Below are positions 51,792 through 61,018 of a DNA stretch of 64,000 nt, one piece after another. Numbering within the stretch: position 1 is the first letter of the stretch; each line of letters opens with the position of its first letter. The notes beneath the pieces were generated by a model. The model did not search any database. It was not told the origin of the DNA and worked only from the letters and a program-made list of their open reading frames with translations. The DNA lies in the NCBI RefSeq assembly GCF_000733845.1, contig NZ_JPOI01000001.1, forward strand, positions 1,279,501-1,343,500, in the 5' to 3' direction. The position numbers and the translations under genes are program-made. The DNA is from Geobacillus vulcani PSS1. GTDB taxonomy: Bacteria; Bacillota; Bacilli; Bacillales; Anoxybacillaceae.

Positions 51792-52484
51792 ATGAATATC
51801 GTCTGCATTCCGGGATGGGGAATGAAAGCGGGGATTTTTGCCCCGCTGCTCGATTCGTTATCACTAAGCGGAAACGTGACAGCCGTCGAATGGAAGGGAA
51901 TTGAAACGATCCATTGCTTTCGAAAACGAGCGGAACAGGCGCTTCAGGAACGCGCAGCAGTCATCGGCTGGTCGCTCGGTTCGCTTGTGGCGCTGGAGTT
52001 GGCCCATGCTTACCCCGAGCGGGTCTCCCGCCTTATTTTGATCGGCGGCACGAGCCGTTTTGTTGCCGAAGACGGTTATGAAGCCGGATGGCATCCGCGG
52101 ATCGTCAAGAGGATGAAAACACAGCTGCAAGCACGGCCGGCTGACACGATCGCTGCGTTTCTTGCTTCATTATGGTCCAAAAGCGAAGAGGGCGATATTT
52201 CCGCATTTTTTTACTGCGATCGGGTTGATGAACTGCTGATCGGGCTTGATTATTTGGTCGAGGCCGATGCACGTCCGTTTTTGCCGGATATCTCCGCCCC
52301 AATGCTGGTCGTCCACGGCGAGCAAGATGCGATTTGTCCACCCGCTGCAGCGCGCTATATCGCTGAGCACGCTCCCAACGCCACCATGGCGTTGTTGCCC
52401 GATACAGGGCACGTTCCATTTTGGACCCAAACCGAGACATGTGTTCATCTTATTCAAACATGGGTTGGTGAGACCGATGATTGA
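51792..52484 (+). CDS. bioH: Alpha/beta hydrolase, BioH-like
   Basis: 230 residues. The nucleophile lies in VIGWSLGSLVALE (Ser61), the acid in VVHGEQDAICPP and the His in PDTGHVPFW. BioH hydrolyses pimeloyl-ACP methyl ester, releasing pimeloyl-ACP for biotin ring assembly. The neighbour bioC makes the methyl ester, and the operon sits behind a BirA-type dyad, so the assignment is well supported though the hydrolase family is broad. GAGGGGGGAT precedes ATG 51792. It overlaps bioC by eight bases. Confidence 0.85.
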   Translation: MNIVCIPGWGMKAGIFAPLLDSLSLSGNVTAVEWKGIETIHCFRKRAEQALQERAAVIGWSLGSLVALELAHAYPERVSRLILIGGTSRFVAEDGYEAGWHPRIVKRMKTQLQARPADTIAAFLASLWSKSEEGDISAFFYCDRVDELLIGLDYLVEADARPFLPDISAPMLVVHGEQDAICPPAAARYIAEHAPNATMALLPDTGHVPFWTQTETCVHLIQTWVGETDD

Positions 52485-53268
52485 CAAGCAGCTCATGCGA
52501 AAGCGGTTTAGCGAGCGTGCGAAAACGTATGACCAGTTCGCTAATGTCCAAAAAACAATGGCCGATCTATTGGCTGACTGCATTGGCATACGCCCCCACA
52601 ACATTTTAGAAGTTGGCTGCGGCACAGGCTATCTCACTGAAAAACTGTGCCGTATGTTCCCGCACGCGCGCATGACCGCAGTCGACATTGCGCCAGGCAT
52701 GATCGCCGTTGCACAGGAACGGGTTTGCGGCGAAGATGTGACATGGATATGCGCGGATATCGAGGATATGACATGGAATGAGCCGTATGATTTAATCATT
52801 TCCAATGCAACGTTTCAATGGCTGAATGACGCCGTCAACACGATCGCCCGCCTCTACCGGGCGTTAAGTGAGGGAGGGTGTCTTGTGTTTTCCACTTTCG
52901 GCGCCCGTACGTTCCACGAATTGCACACTTCCTTTTCGTTGGCGCTGAAAGCGGAGAACATCCATGAACCGTTTCGCATCGGCCCGGCTTTTCCAACCTT
53001 GGCGGAATGGATCGACCGCTGCCAGCAAGCTGCCCCTGCTGCCCACATTGATGGGTTTGAATGGATGGAAACGGAGCGATTTCCATCTGTCCGTGACTTT
53101 TTTCTATCGCTGCGTCATATCGGTGCCACGAATAGCATGGTTGGCCGCTATTGCCAACGTCCGTCTGTCTTCAAAGCCATGATGCGCGAATACGAACAGC
53201 GCTTTTTGGTGCACGGGGAGATCACAGCTACTTACCATTGCCTATTGATTCGCATGACCCGCTGTTAG
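52477..53268 (+). CDS. bioC: Malonyl-ACP O-methyltransferase BioC
   Basis: 263 residues starting MIDKQLMRKRFSERAKTYDQ, typical of BioC. The SAM-binding core has NILEVGCGTGYLTEKLC and MTAVDIAPGMIAVAQE, followed by YDLIISNATFQWLND and GGCLVFSTFGARTFHELHTS. It methylates malonyl-ACP to prime pimelate synthesis on the fatty acid machinery. No other bio genes lie nearby, so the ring-forming enzymes must be elsewhere or biotin synthesis is incomplete. Confidence 0.93.
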   Translation: MIDKQLMRKRFSERAKTYDQFANVQKTMADLLADCIGIRPHNILEVGCGTGYLTEKLCRMFPHARMTAVDIAPGMIAVAQERVCGEDVTWICADIEDMTWNEPYDLIISNATFQWLNDAVNTIARLYRALSEGGCLVFSTFGARTFHELHTSFSLALKAENIHEPFRIGPAFPTLAEWIDRCQQAAPAAHIDGFEWMETERFPSVRDFFLSLRHIGATNSMVGRYCQRPSVFKAMMREYEQRFLVHGEITATYHCLLIRMTRC

Positions 53269-53297
53269 ACATTTGTTGATAAGGAGTGTTTTTTACC

Positions 53298-54938
53298 ATG
53301 AAAACATATCGAATGACCGTCCAAGGCATGACATGCACCGGTTGTGAACAACATGTCGCCAGAGCGCTGGAGGCGATTGGGGCTAAGCTGATGGATGTCA
53401 GCTTCCGGCGCGGTGAAGCAGTATTCGCGCTGCCCGAGGACGCCGACGTTGACATGGCGAGACAAGCGGTCAAAAACGCTCATTACGAGCCGGGGGATAT
53501 CGAGGAGGTCGCCGCACCAGCCAGCCCTGCCACTGCTGGCGAAAGAGAGTATGACTACATCATCATTGGTTCCGGCGCGGCCGCGTTTTCTTCAGCGATT
53601 GAAGCCGTGAAATATGGAGCGAAAGTCGCCATGGTCGAACGCGGCACAGTCGGGGGGACATGCGTCAATATCGGCTGCGTACCATCCAAGACATTGCTTC
53701 GGGCCGGTGAAATCCAGGCGTTGGCACAGAATCATCCATTTCTTGGACTCCATACATCGGCCGGTCCGGTGGACTTGGCGCTGTTAGTGAAGCAAAAAAA
53801 TGAACTGGTCGAGCAGCTTCGCCAAGCGAAATATGCAGACTTGATCAGAGAGTACGGGTTCGATTTCATCCGAGGGGAAGCACGATTTGTCGATGGTCAA
53901 ACGATTGAAGTCAACGGCCAAACGTTGTCGGCGAAACGGTTTTTGATTGCGACAGGTGCTTCCCCGGCCGTGCCGGATATTCCGGGACTTCATGATGTCG
54001 ACTACTTGACCAGCACGACCTTGCTTGAACTGAAAAAAGTGCCGAAGCGGCTCGCCGTCATCGGCGCCGGATCTATAGGGCTGGAACTCGGGCAGCTGTT
54101 CCACCATCTCGGCTCGGAGGTGACGTTGATGCAGCGAAGCTCGCGCCTGCTGAAAGAGTATGACCCGGAAATTTCCGAAGCGATGACGCGGGCGCTCACA
54201 GAACAAGGCATCCGCGTCATCACCGGTGCTTCATTTGAACGGGTCGAACAAGACGGGAATACGAAAAACGTGTATGTGAACGTGGACGGACGCATCCGGG
54301 TCGTTGAAGCGGATGAACTGCTTGTGGCGGCGGGGCGGACGCCGAACACGGCGGCGTTGAATTTGCCGGCGGCCGGTGTGGAAGTCGGGGCGCGCGGAGA
54401 AATTTTGATTGATGAATATGCGCGGACGACGAACCCGTATATTTATGCGGCAGGCGATGTCACGCTCGGCCCGCAGTTCGTCTATGTCGCCGCCCATCAA
54501 GGCGCCCTTGCCGCGGCCAATGCCGTCGGCGGGCTGAACAAGCGCTGGGATACGGCCGTCGTTCCGGCGGTAACGTTCACCCATCCGGCCATCGCCACTG
54601 TCGGGTTGACCGAACAGCGGGCGAAAGAAAACGGGTATGACGTGAAAACGTCCGTCCTGCCGCTTGAGGCGGTGCCGCGCGCCATCGTCAATCGGGAAAC
54701 GACGGGGGTGTTTAAACTTGTCGCTGAGGCTCGGACGGGCAAGCTGCTGGGCGCCCACATCGTCGCGGACCATGCCGGCGAGGTCATTTACGCCGTAGCG
54801 TTGGCGATTCAATTCGGATTAACGATCGATGACCTTCGTCGCACGTTGGCTCCGTATTTAACGATGGCGGAAGGGCTGAAGCTGGCGGCGCTGACGTTTG
54901 ACCAAGATGTTTCGAAGTTATCGTGCTGCGCGGGATGA
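53298..54938 (+). CDS. merA: Mercuric reductase MerA
   Basis: 546 residues. It reduces Hg(II) to Hg(0) with NADPH. The N-terminal heavy-metal domain (1-70) has [15 protein letters not shown]. The flavoprotein core has [16 protein letters not shown] (FAD), [13 protein letters not shown] with the redox pair at about 122 and 127, [14 protein letters not shown] (NADPH) and [13 protein letters not shown]. The C-terminus ends LSCCAG, the mercury-binding Cys pair. AAGGAG precedes ATG 53298. No merR, merT or merP is present beside it. Other metal substrates cannot be excluded. Confidence 0.93.
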   Translation: MKTYRMTVQGMTCTGCEQHVARALEAIGAKLMDVSFRRGEAVFALPEDADVDMARQAVKNAHYEPGDIEEVAAPASPATAGEREYDYIIIGSGAAAFSSAIEAVKYGAKVAMVERGTVGGTCVNIGCVPSKTLLRAGEIQALAQNHPFLGLHTSAGPVDLALLVKQKNELVEQLRQAKYADLIREYGFDFIRGEARFVDGQTIEVNGQTLSAKRFLIATGASPAVPDIPGLHDVDYLTSTTLLELKKVPKRLAVIGAGSIGLELGQLFHHLGSEVTLMQRSSRLLKEYDPEISEAMTRALTEQGIRVITGASFERVEQDGNTKNVYVNVDGRIRVVEADELLVAAGRTPNTAALNLPAAGVEVGARGEILIDEYARTTNPYIYAAGDVTLGPQFVYVAAHQGALAAANAVGGLNKRWDTAVVPAVTFTHPAIATVGLTEQRAKENGYDVKTSVLPLEAVPRAIVNRETTGVFKLVAEARTGKLLGAHIVADHAGEVIYAVALAIQFGLTIDDLRRTLAPYLTMAEGLKLAALTFDQDVSKLSCCAG

Positions 54939-55051
54939 AGCCTTCGAACGGGGGCTGTCGTTTCGATGATTGACCTGTTGCTGAAAGGGACAGATGACCG
55001 ATGAAAAGCATTCGACGATGGGGAAGGATCGAGGCCTGTTTGTTCCAGTCA

Positions 55052-55081
55052 TTGACAGGTCTCTTCTTCTTTTTGTATAAT
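55052..55081 (+). promoter_or_regulatory. Sigma-A promoter of the pirin gene
   Basis: TTGACA (55052-55057) and TATAAT (55076-55081) are both perfect, with an 18-base spacer. The start site would fall inside or next to the palindromic operator at 55083-55098. Confidence 0.75.
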
Positions 55082-55082
55082 T

Positions 55083-55098
55083 ATCTCGAATTCGAGAT
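55083..55098 (+). promoter_or_regulatory. Palindromic operator, probable MhqR box
   Basis: ATCTCGAATTCGAGAT is a perfect 16-base palindrome directly after the -10 element. It matches the inverted repeat recognised by the MarR-type quinone sensor MhqR in B. subtilis. The position would block transcription initiation. No regulator gene lies nearby, as for the unlinked mhq operons. Confidence 0.7.
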
Positions 55099-55138
55099 TT
55101 TTAAAAAAACGACCATCTATTTAAGGAGTGAAGAAGGA

Positions 55139-55852
55139 ATGATCCGCATCGACCGGGCTTCATCCCGTTATTACGCCGATTACGGCTGGCTGAAAACATA
55201 CCATAGCTTTTCGTTTGGCGAGTATTACGATCCGAACAACATCCAGTTTGGCCCGCTGCGGGTGTTAAACGACGATTTCGTGGCGCCGCTTGCTGGCTTT
55301 GGCGCTCATCCGCATCGGGAGATGGAGATTGTGTCGATCGTGTTGAAAGGGTACTTGCAACATGAAGACAGCACCGGGCATAAAGCGGTGACGACGTTTG
55401 GCGGCGTGCAGCGGATGTCGGCCGGCACCGGCATCGTCCATTCGGAAGTGAATCCGTCGGCGACAGAAGAAGTGAATTTTTTGCAACTTTGGTTTTTGCC
55501 GGAACAATACGGATTGCCGCCGTCATACGAGCGAACCGAGTTTCCGGTCGACAAGATGAAAAACGCCTTGTTGCCGATTGTCACGAAACACCCGTCTTCC
55601 CCGGGGATTGCTCACATTCATCAAGATTTGACGATTTATCTTTCCGATTTGGAAGCCGGGCATGAGCTGACGTTTACTCAGCCAGAAGGGCGGAACATCT
55701 TTGTCTTTGTCATTGAGGGAGATTTAACGTTAAACGGCGAGGTCCATCTCGAACGGCGCGATGCGGCCCGCATCACGGAAACGCCGGTTCTTGGCCTCAC
55801 AACGAACAAAGGATCGCGGTTGATGCTCATCGACTTGCCAAAAGAGGGGTGA
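55139..55852 (+). CDS. Pirin family protein (quercetinase-like, YhaK type)
   Basis: 237 residues, double cupin. The metal site lies in FGAHPHREMEIVSIVLKGYL and HSEVNPSATEEVNFLQLWFL, and the signature QRMSAGTGIVHSE is present. Such proteins include quercetin 2,3-dioxygenases; the natural substrate here is not known. The MhqR-like operator suggests induction by quinones or aromatic electrophiles. ATG 55139 is preceded by AAGGAGTGAAGAAGG; a longer frame exists but starts before the promoter. Confidence 0.88.
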   Translation: MIRIDRASSRYYADYGWLKTYHSFSFGEYYDPNNIQFGPLRVLNDDFVAPLAGFGAHPHREMEIVSIVLKGYLQHEDSTGHKAVTTFGGVQRMSAGTGIVHSEVNPSATEEVNFLQLWFLPEQYGLPPSYERTEFPVDKMKNALLPIVTKHPSSPGIAHIHQDLTIYLSDLEAGHELTFTQPEGRNIFVFVIEGDLTLNGEVHLERRDAARITETPVLGLTTNKGSRLMLIDLPKEG

Positions 55853-55894
55853 AAGCGTTTCGTTTTTGTGCGGTTCATTGGTTTGGCTTCCATT

Positions 55895-56033
55895 CTAGGA
55901 GGCCGGTGATTTAAGGGGAAATACTGCTCTCCAACAATGTTTCTCAAATTGAAAAACCTTGTAACGTCATCATTTCATTCCTTTTAATTTCCCACAAATC
56001 GAGCGAATCTGTTGTTTTTCACCAGCCTTCTAG
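55895..56033 (+). repeat. MITE-like 139-bp repeat, copy 2
   Basis: It aligns along its whole length with copy 1 (10800-10938). Direct CTAG repeats stand at both ends (55895-55898 and 56030-56033), and inverted ends GAGGCCGGTGATTT and AAGGCTGGTGAAAAA (complement) lie inside. The shared central block is GAAAAACCTTGTA. Both copies lie in intergenic DNA and in the same orientation. Confidence 0.7.
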
Positions 56034-56057
56034 ATCGTGCCAAGAAGACGAATCAAG

Positions 56058-56101
56058 AAGAGGCATCGTTCGCCGTCAAGGGCGAGGGGCGCCTCTTTTT
56101 T
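56058..56101 (+). terminator. Terminator downstream of the pirin gene
   Basis: AAGAGGC (56058-56064) pairs with GCCTCTT (56091-56097) around an inner hairpin GTTCGCC/GGGCGAG, followed by TTTTTCC. It is separated from the pirin gene by the MITE-like repeat, which may have inserted between gene and terminator. Confidence 0.7.
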
Positions 56102-56375
56102 CCGTTCTGTATGAGTTGAGAAATCAACAAGGAGCGTGTAAACTAGTAAAGGATAGACAACGAATGAGCATACTCGGTACAAGCCTAACATATGATGGAG
56201 ATAAAGGCATGGCACGGCGTGAGGCGGTGCTTTTCCTTTTCTCATTGGCGGAAGCCGCCGCCGTCTAGGCGGCAGAGGCGTCCGCTTGCTTCACCGAAGG
56301 AGAACGAGAAGAGACCCCCTTTCCCTTCTGTTGCAGGCAATGGAAAGGGCAGGTTTAGGGTGAGGAGGAAGCAAC
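56102..56375 (+). other. Region upstream of ctpB, nothing firm
   Basis: About 270 bases with no credible gene. A candidate TAAACT-type -10 (GTGTAAACTAGTAAAGG) occurs near 56137, without a clear -35. The part before ctpB is GC-rich with a small hairpin GCCGCCGCCGTC/GGCGGC (56250-56272). Confidence 0.4.
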
Positions 56376-57824
56376 GTGAAAAAATCGACGACGGCCGCAT
56401 TGATGGCCATATCGATGCTCATTGGGGCGGGAGGGACGTACGCTGGCCTTCAGTTGGCGGACCGCCCAGCGGAAGGCTCGCTTTCGACGATTGTTTCGAA
56501 TGAGCCGTCCAAGTCGACGAGCGACAGCGAAGAGATGAAGAAAATCCGACAAGCTTATGAGCTCATTAAGAATCGGTACGTGGAGAAAGTGGATGAAGAA
56601 AAGCTGACGGAAGGCGCCATTCAAGGGATGATCAACACGCTCCATGATCCGTATTCCGTCTACATGGATGCGAAGACGACCGAGCAGTTCAACGAGTCGC
56701 TCGACTCGTCGTTTGAGGGGATCGGCGCCGAAGTGAGCATGATCGACGGCAAGGTGACGATCGTTGCTCCGATCAAAAACTCGCCGGCGGAAAAAGCGGG
56801 GCTGAAGCCGAATGACCAAATTTTGCGCGTCAACGGAGAAAGCCTGGAAGGGCTTGATTTATATGAAGCGGTATTGAAAATCCGCGGCAAGAAAGGAACA
56901 ACGGTGGAGCTTGACATTTTGCGCCCCGGTGTCAAAAACGTGATGAAAGTCAAGGTCGTCCGCGACGAAATTCCGATTCAGACGGTGTATGACTCGATCA
57001 AAACATACAACGGCAAAAAGGCGGGCTATTTGCAAATTACGTCGTTTTCGGAAAACACGGCCGCCGATTTTAAAAAGAAATTGGCGAAGCTTGAGGCCGA
57101 ACATATTGATGGCTTGATCATCGATGTGCGCGGCAACCCGGGCGGCTATTTGCAAAGCGTTGAGGAAATTTTGAAGCAGCTCATCCCGAAAGGCAAACCA
57201 TATGTACAAATTGAAGAACGCGATGGCGATCGGCAAAAGTTTTATTCCGATTTAACGGCGAAAAAGCCATACCCTATCGTTGTGCTCATCGACAAAGGAA
57301 GCGCCTCGGCGTCGGAAATTTTGGCAGGTGCGATGAAGGAAGCGGGCGGCTACAAGCTGGTCGGCGAGACGACGTTTGGCAAGGGGACGGTGCAGCAGGC
57401 GATTCCGATGGGCGACGGCAGCAACATCAAATTGACGCTGTACAAATGGCTGACGCCGGACGGGCATTGGATCCATAAAAAAGGCATTAAGCCGGATGTC
57501 GCGGTGGTGCAGCCGGATTACTTCCACGTCGCTCCGCTTCATGTGGAAAAACCGCTTCGGTATGACATGAACGACGAGCAAATCGCCAATGCGCAAAAAA
57601 TGCTCAAAGGGCTTGGCTTCAACCCGGGCCGCACGGACGGCTACTTCAGCAAAGAAACCGAACAGGCCGTCCAAGCGTTCCAAAAAGCGAATCAGCTGCC
57701 TGTTACCGGACGCATCGATGAGGCGACGGCGGATGCGCTGCAAACAAAAATTATGGAAGCCGTCCGCGACCCGAAGCATGATGTGCAGCTGAAAAAAGCG
57801 CTTGGTGTGCTGTTTTCGTCGTGA
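56376..57824 (+). CDS. ctpB: C-terminal processing serine peptidase CtpB
   Basis: 482 residues, secreted or anchored (MKKSTTAALMAISMLIGAGG). A PDZ domain (about 95-180, SPAEKAGLKPNDQILRVNGE) precedes the S41 protease core with IIDVRGNPGGYLQSVEEI, the nucleophile Ser in DKGSASASEILAGA and the Lys in GETTFGKGTVQQAI. A peptidoglycan-binding domain ends the protein (QKMLKGLGFNPGRTDGYFSK). In B. subtilis CtpB cleaves SpoIVFA to activate sigma-K processing. GTG start at 56376 after GAGGAGGAAG. Confidence 0.95.
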   Translation: MKKSTTAALMAISMLIGAGGTYAGLQLADRPAEGSLSTIVSNEPSKSTSDSEEMKKIRQAYELIKNRYVEKVDEEKLTEGAIQGMINTLHDPYSVYMDAKTTEQFNESLDSSFEGIGAEVSMIDGKVTIVAPIKNSPAEKAGLKPNDQILRVNGESLEGLDLYEAVLKIRGKKGTTVELDILRPGVKNVMKVKVVRDEIPIQTVYDSIKTYNGKKAGYLQITSFSENTAADFKKKLAKLEAEHIDGLIIDVRGNPGGYLQSVEEILKQLIPKGKPYVQIEERDGDRQKFYSDLTAKKPYPIVVLIDKGSASASEILAGAMKEAGGYKLVGETTFGKGTVQQAIPMGDGSNIKLTLYKWLTPDGHWIHKKGIKPDVAVVQPDYFHVAPLHVEKPLRYDMNDEQIANAQKMLKGLGFNPGRTDGYFSKETEQAVQAFQKANQLPVTGRIDEATADALQTKIMEAVRDPKHDVQLKKALGVLFSS

Positions 57825-57849
57825 GCGGGCCAATGATGACGGATAAAAA

Positions 57850-57892
57850 GAAAAGGGCGCCTCGGCTTTTAGCCCGAGGCGTCCTTTTTATC
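57850..57892 (+). terminator. Bidirectional terminator between ctpB and the convergent gene
   Basis: GGGCGCCTCGG and CCGAGGCGTCC pair over a CTTTTAG-type loop, with T runs on the right (TTTTTATC) and, on the minus strand, on the left (TTTTCTTTTTATCC). It serves both converging transcripts. Confidence 0.85.
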
Positions 57893-57924
57893 TTTATATT
57901 GGCCCGTGAATCATCTATGACGTT

Positions 57925-58917
57925 CTATAAGCGGGCCGGCGTTTTCTCCCTTTCTGACGGAAGCGGCAGCTGCACGGTCGTTTCGATCGCAAACCGCGGC
58001 CGCCGTTTCACTTCTTGATAAATTTTTCCTATATATTCCCCGATGAGGCCGAGGCTCATCAGCATCAGCCCGCCGATGAACCAAACGGAAATCATGAGCG
58101 ACGTCCAGCCTGATTCCGCGCGCCCGAGCCACTTGCTGATGAGGGCGTACAGCCCAGCCGCACCGCTGATGAGAAAGGCCAAAAACCCGATGAGCGTAAT
58201 GGCGCGAATCGGTGCGACGCTTAAGGAGGTGATGCCGTCAAAGGCGAAGGCGAGCATCTTTTTGAGCGGGTATTTCGATTGTCCGGCCCAACGCTCATGT
58301 CGGTCGTAAAAGACGCACGTCGAGCGGAACCCAACAAGCGGCACCAATCCGCGCAAAAAGAGATTGACTTCCGTATAGCGGCTCAGTTCATCGAGCGCTC
58401 GCTTGCTCATCAGACGGAAATCGGCGTGGTTGTAAATCAGCTCGATTCCGAGCGCCTGCATGAACCGATAAAAGGCCTGGGCGGTCGTACGCTTGAACCA
58501 CGTGTCTGTCTTTCGGCTACGCCGCACGCCATATACAATGTCATATCCTTCGCGGTATTTTTGCACAAATTCGCGGATCGCCTCCACATCGTCTTGCAAA
58601 TCGGCGTCAATGGACACGGCGCAATCGGCGTACGCGCGGACGGTGTCAAGCCCAGCGAGCAACGCCCGCTGATGACCGACGTTGCGCGCGAGCTTGATGC
58701 CCGCTACGAAGGGGTTTCGTTCGCTTTCTTCTTCAATGAGCGTCCATGTCCGGTCGCGGCTGCCGTCGTCGACAAAAACGATATGGCTGCCGATGGCGAC
58801 CGCTCCTTCTTCGAGCAGCTGCTCAAGCAAAGCGGTCAGCCGCCGGATCGTTTCCGGCAACACGTCTTCTTCGTTGTAGCATGGGACGACGATGGCCAAC
58901 AATGGTTTGTCCACCAT
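57925..58917 (-). CDS. ykoT: Polyprenyl-phosphate glycosyltransferase (YkoT/GtrB-like)
   Basis: 330 residues. The GT2 domain has LLAIVVPCYNEEDVLPETIR, SHIVFVDDGSRDRTW and AVSIDADLQDDVEAI (DXD-like), and NHADFRLMSKRALDEL. Two C-terminal membrane helices (about 235-257 and 268-290) are typical for enzymes that load a sugar on undecaprenyl phosphate. The partner gene upstream encodes a large membrane protein that could be the transferase for wall or membrane glycans. I start at ATG 58917 behind GGGAGG. Confidence 0.87.
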   Translation of the reverse strand: MVDKPLLAIVVPCYNEEDVLPETIRRLTALLEQLLEEGAVAIGSHIVFVDDGSRDRTWTLIEEESERNPFVAGIKLARNVGHQRALLAGLDTVRAYADCAVSIDADLQDDVEAIREFVQKYREGYDIVYGVRRSRKTDTWFKRTTAQAFYRFMQALGIELIYNHADFRLMSKRALDELSRYTEVNLFLRGLVPLVGFRSTCVFYDRHERWAGQSKYPLKKMLAFAFDGITSLSVAPIRAITLIGFLAFLISGAAGLYALISKWLGRAESGWTSLMISVWFIGGLMLMSLGLIGEYIGKIYQEVKRRPRFAIETTVQLPLPSEREKTPARL

Positions 58918-58934
58918 GTGTTTCTTGCCTCCCT

Positions 58935-60605
58935 TCACTCCACTTCGTATACATAAATTTTCCATACTGACTGTCGATCGGTGAACGCCCGCAAGAAGCG
59001 GAGATGGATGTCGCGGGCGTTCATGATCGGGACGGAGGAAAAAATGTACTTGCCGCCAAGCTGTTTGAATGCCTTTGTGTTGATCTCGAAATGATGGATG
59101 ACTTTATGCGATCGTTTCGTGAACATATAATGTTTTCCGAGCTCTGCCGAGAACAAATAGACGCGGTTGCCCCAATGGTCGAAATAGTCTTTCAGCACCG
59201 GGTTTTTGTCCAATTCCTTGGCGATGATGCGGCGAAATTGCCGCTTATACGACAACGGGTAAAAATTGTTGTACGTATCGAGCGTATAAAACCCGTTGTA
59301 TTGAGCGATGGCCGGATGAAGCCCAACGCTGGCGACGCGGTAGGAGGATACCGGCTTGCCGATATATCGTTTGATTTCCGAAAATAAATGTTCAGAATAA
59401 AACTGCTCGAACGACGGTGTGCCAGCGAGGCGATAGCGGATTTCCTCGTTGAATCCGCCAAGCAGCAGCAGTTGCAGCGTCAGGGCGATCGGTACGAGCC
59501 GCCGCCACGCCTCGCGCTCCTTGGCGATGATTTGCAAGGCCAAGGCAAAATCAAGGTAAATGACCATCGGCCGCAAAAAATGGAAGCGGGCGAAATTGAA
59601 CGTATTCAAAAGCGAAATCCGTTCTTTGAGCGGCTGCCACCCTTTGTAAAACCAAAATGCATACCAAGCCGATAAGGCGATATTCAACCAAAACAGCAAA
59701 AGGAAGCGCCGCTCCAATGGTCCGCGCTTTCGGCGCCAAACGAGAAAAAACGCCGCCCAAAGCACCGGCAAGATGATCGGCCCGTGAACGGTCATCACAT
59801 GCGTATGGCCGAGCACATAGTTTTTTAACGTTAGACGAAGGCAATGGACAAAGCTGAGCCGCGAGGAGAGAAATTCATTTCGGCTCGTCGGTTCTCCATC
59901 CAGGACAAGCGAGTACACGAGGCGGTACTCGATGGCCAAAAAGATGCCGGTCATGAGGGCGATGGCAGAGAAAAACGGCTTATTCCACCGCTTGCGGACC
60001 ATGCCGTCAAACAGCCAAAGCGCCGCCATCGCAGCTAAGAAAAAGAAAAACCCAAGCACAAAGCTGGAGTAAAACGGAAGCAAGACAATGACAAGCCATT
60101 CCTTCCATGTCGCTTCTCCGTTGCGGATTGACAGGAACGCCCAAAGCGCCAGCGGCATGCCAAGCGTGCTTAACATGCCGGACGGCCAAAACGGCGTCAA
60201 CGCAAAAGCAAGCGCCACCCCGACGCGAATGAGCCATGATTCACGGTCAGGCAAAAAATGGCGCTTAAGCAGCCAATACATACCCAAAAAGGCGAATACC
60301 CTCGTGATCGTCTGGCTGAGGGCGTATGCCACCATGGAGGGGAACAAAGCGTGCAGCCACACGATGCCGCTGAATTCGGTGCCGAAGGCGTTGCGCGGCA
60401 AGCCGTTGATCACTTGCGGAATGACGGCATCGATTGGGCCGAACAGTTGGCCGCTGCGAACGAGCACGCGATACCAAGCGATGTTCGAATCCATATTGTC
60501 GTGCACGCGAATATGGGCGTGTTCGCCTAACATGTACAGCGGAGAAAGGTAGAGAGCCAATACGATGAACGCGATGGCGAACGCTTTTCGTTCCCTTTGT
60601 TCCAT
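58935..60605 (-). CDS. ykoS: Polytopic membrane protein (YkoS-like, DUF6044)
   Basis: 556 residues starting MEQRERKAFAIAF, with around ten membrane helices (AFIVLALYLSPLYMLG, PVLWAAFFLVW and others) and a large extracellular loop bearing HDNMDSNIAWYRVLVRSG near the N-terminus, like GT-C glycosyltransferases. The last 130 residues are soluble (YNNFYPLSYKRQFRRIIAKE). In B. subtilis ykoS and ykoT are also paired. It lies 17 bases upstream of the ykoT-like gene. The substrate is unknown. ATG 60605 is nine bases from AGGAGG. Confidence 0.85.
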   Translation of the reverse strand: MEQRERKAFAIAFIVLALYLSPLYMLGEHAHIRVHDNMDSNIAWYRVLVRSGQLFGPIDAVIPQVINGLPRNAFGTEFSGIVWLHALFPSMVAYALSQTITRVFAFLGMYWLLKRHFLPDRESWLIRVGVALAFALTPFWPSGMLSTLGMPLALWAFLSIRNGEATWKEWLVIVLLPFYSSFVLGFFFFLAAMAALWLFDGMVRKRWNKPFFSAIALMTGIFLAIEYRLVYSLVLDGEPTSRNEFLSSRLSFVHCLRLTLKNYVLGHTHVMTVHGPIILPVLWAAFFLVWRRKRGPLERRFLLLFWLNIALSAWYAFWFYKGWQPLKERISLLNTFNFARFHFLRPMVIYLDFALALQIIAKEREAWRRLVPIALTLQLLLLGGFNEEIRYRLAGTPSFEQFYSEHLFSEIKRYIGKPVSSYRVASVGLHPAIAQYNGFYTLDTYNNFYPLSYKRQFRRIIAKELDKNPVLKDYFDHWGNRVYLFSAELGKHYMFTKRSHKVIHHFEINTKAFKQLGGKYIFSSVPIMNARDIHLRFLRAFTDRQSVWKIYVYEVE

Positions 60606-61018
60606 TTCGCACGCCCTCCTTTCCTGTACCAGAAGATTGAACAACGTGACCCATTATAAGCCGCTGCGATTAAAAGAGAATAAGAAAATCGTAAAGAAAT
60701 CGTAAAAGAAGTAGTGAAGATGACAAACAAAAAAGCTCATCATCACAACATGGCTTGACAGGCAAGACGTTTTCTTGAGCCGCCATATAGTAGAATCATT
60801 GATTTATTGATTTTTCCTTATGCATGTCAGTCATACATGATCTGAAACAGTCAAGTACGACGTTTGGTGAAGAGCCACAAAAAAAGAAAGTGTTCCAACG
60901 CCCAATGGTGCACCGTTTGTGATCACCATGATATACGCGTGAAACACCTTCACAAAACGATCTATCGTCTTTTCTTGGAAGGGCGACGATCTTTTTGGTC
61001 CAATCTGCATGAAACACG
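60606..61018 (-). other. Intergenic stretch between racA and the ykoS-like gene
   Basis: About 410 bases, moderately AT-rich. One minus frame (61026-60796) is open but overlaps the end of racA, has no ribosome site and no recognisable motif. Direct repeats AAATCGTAAA occur at 60685-60705 near the likely promoter of the ykoS-like gene. I see no gene. Confidence 0.4.
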
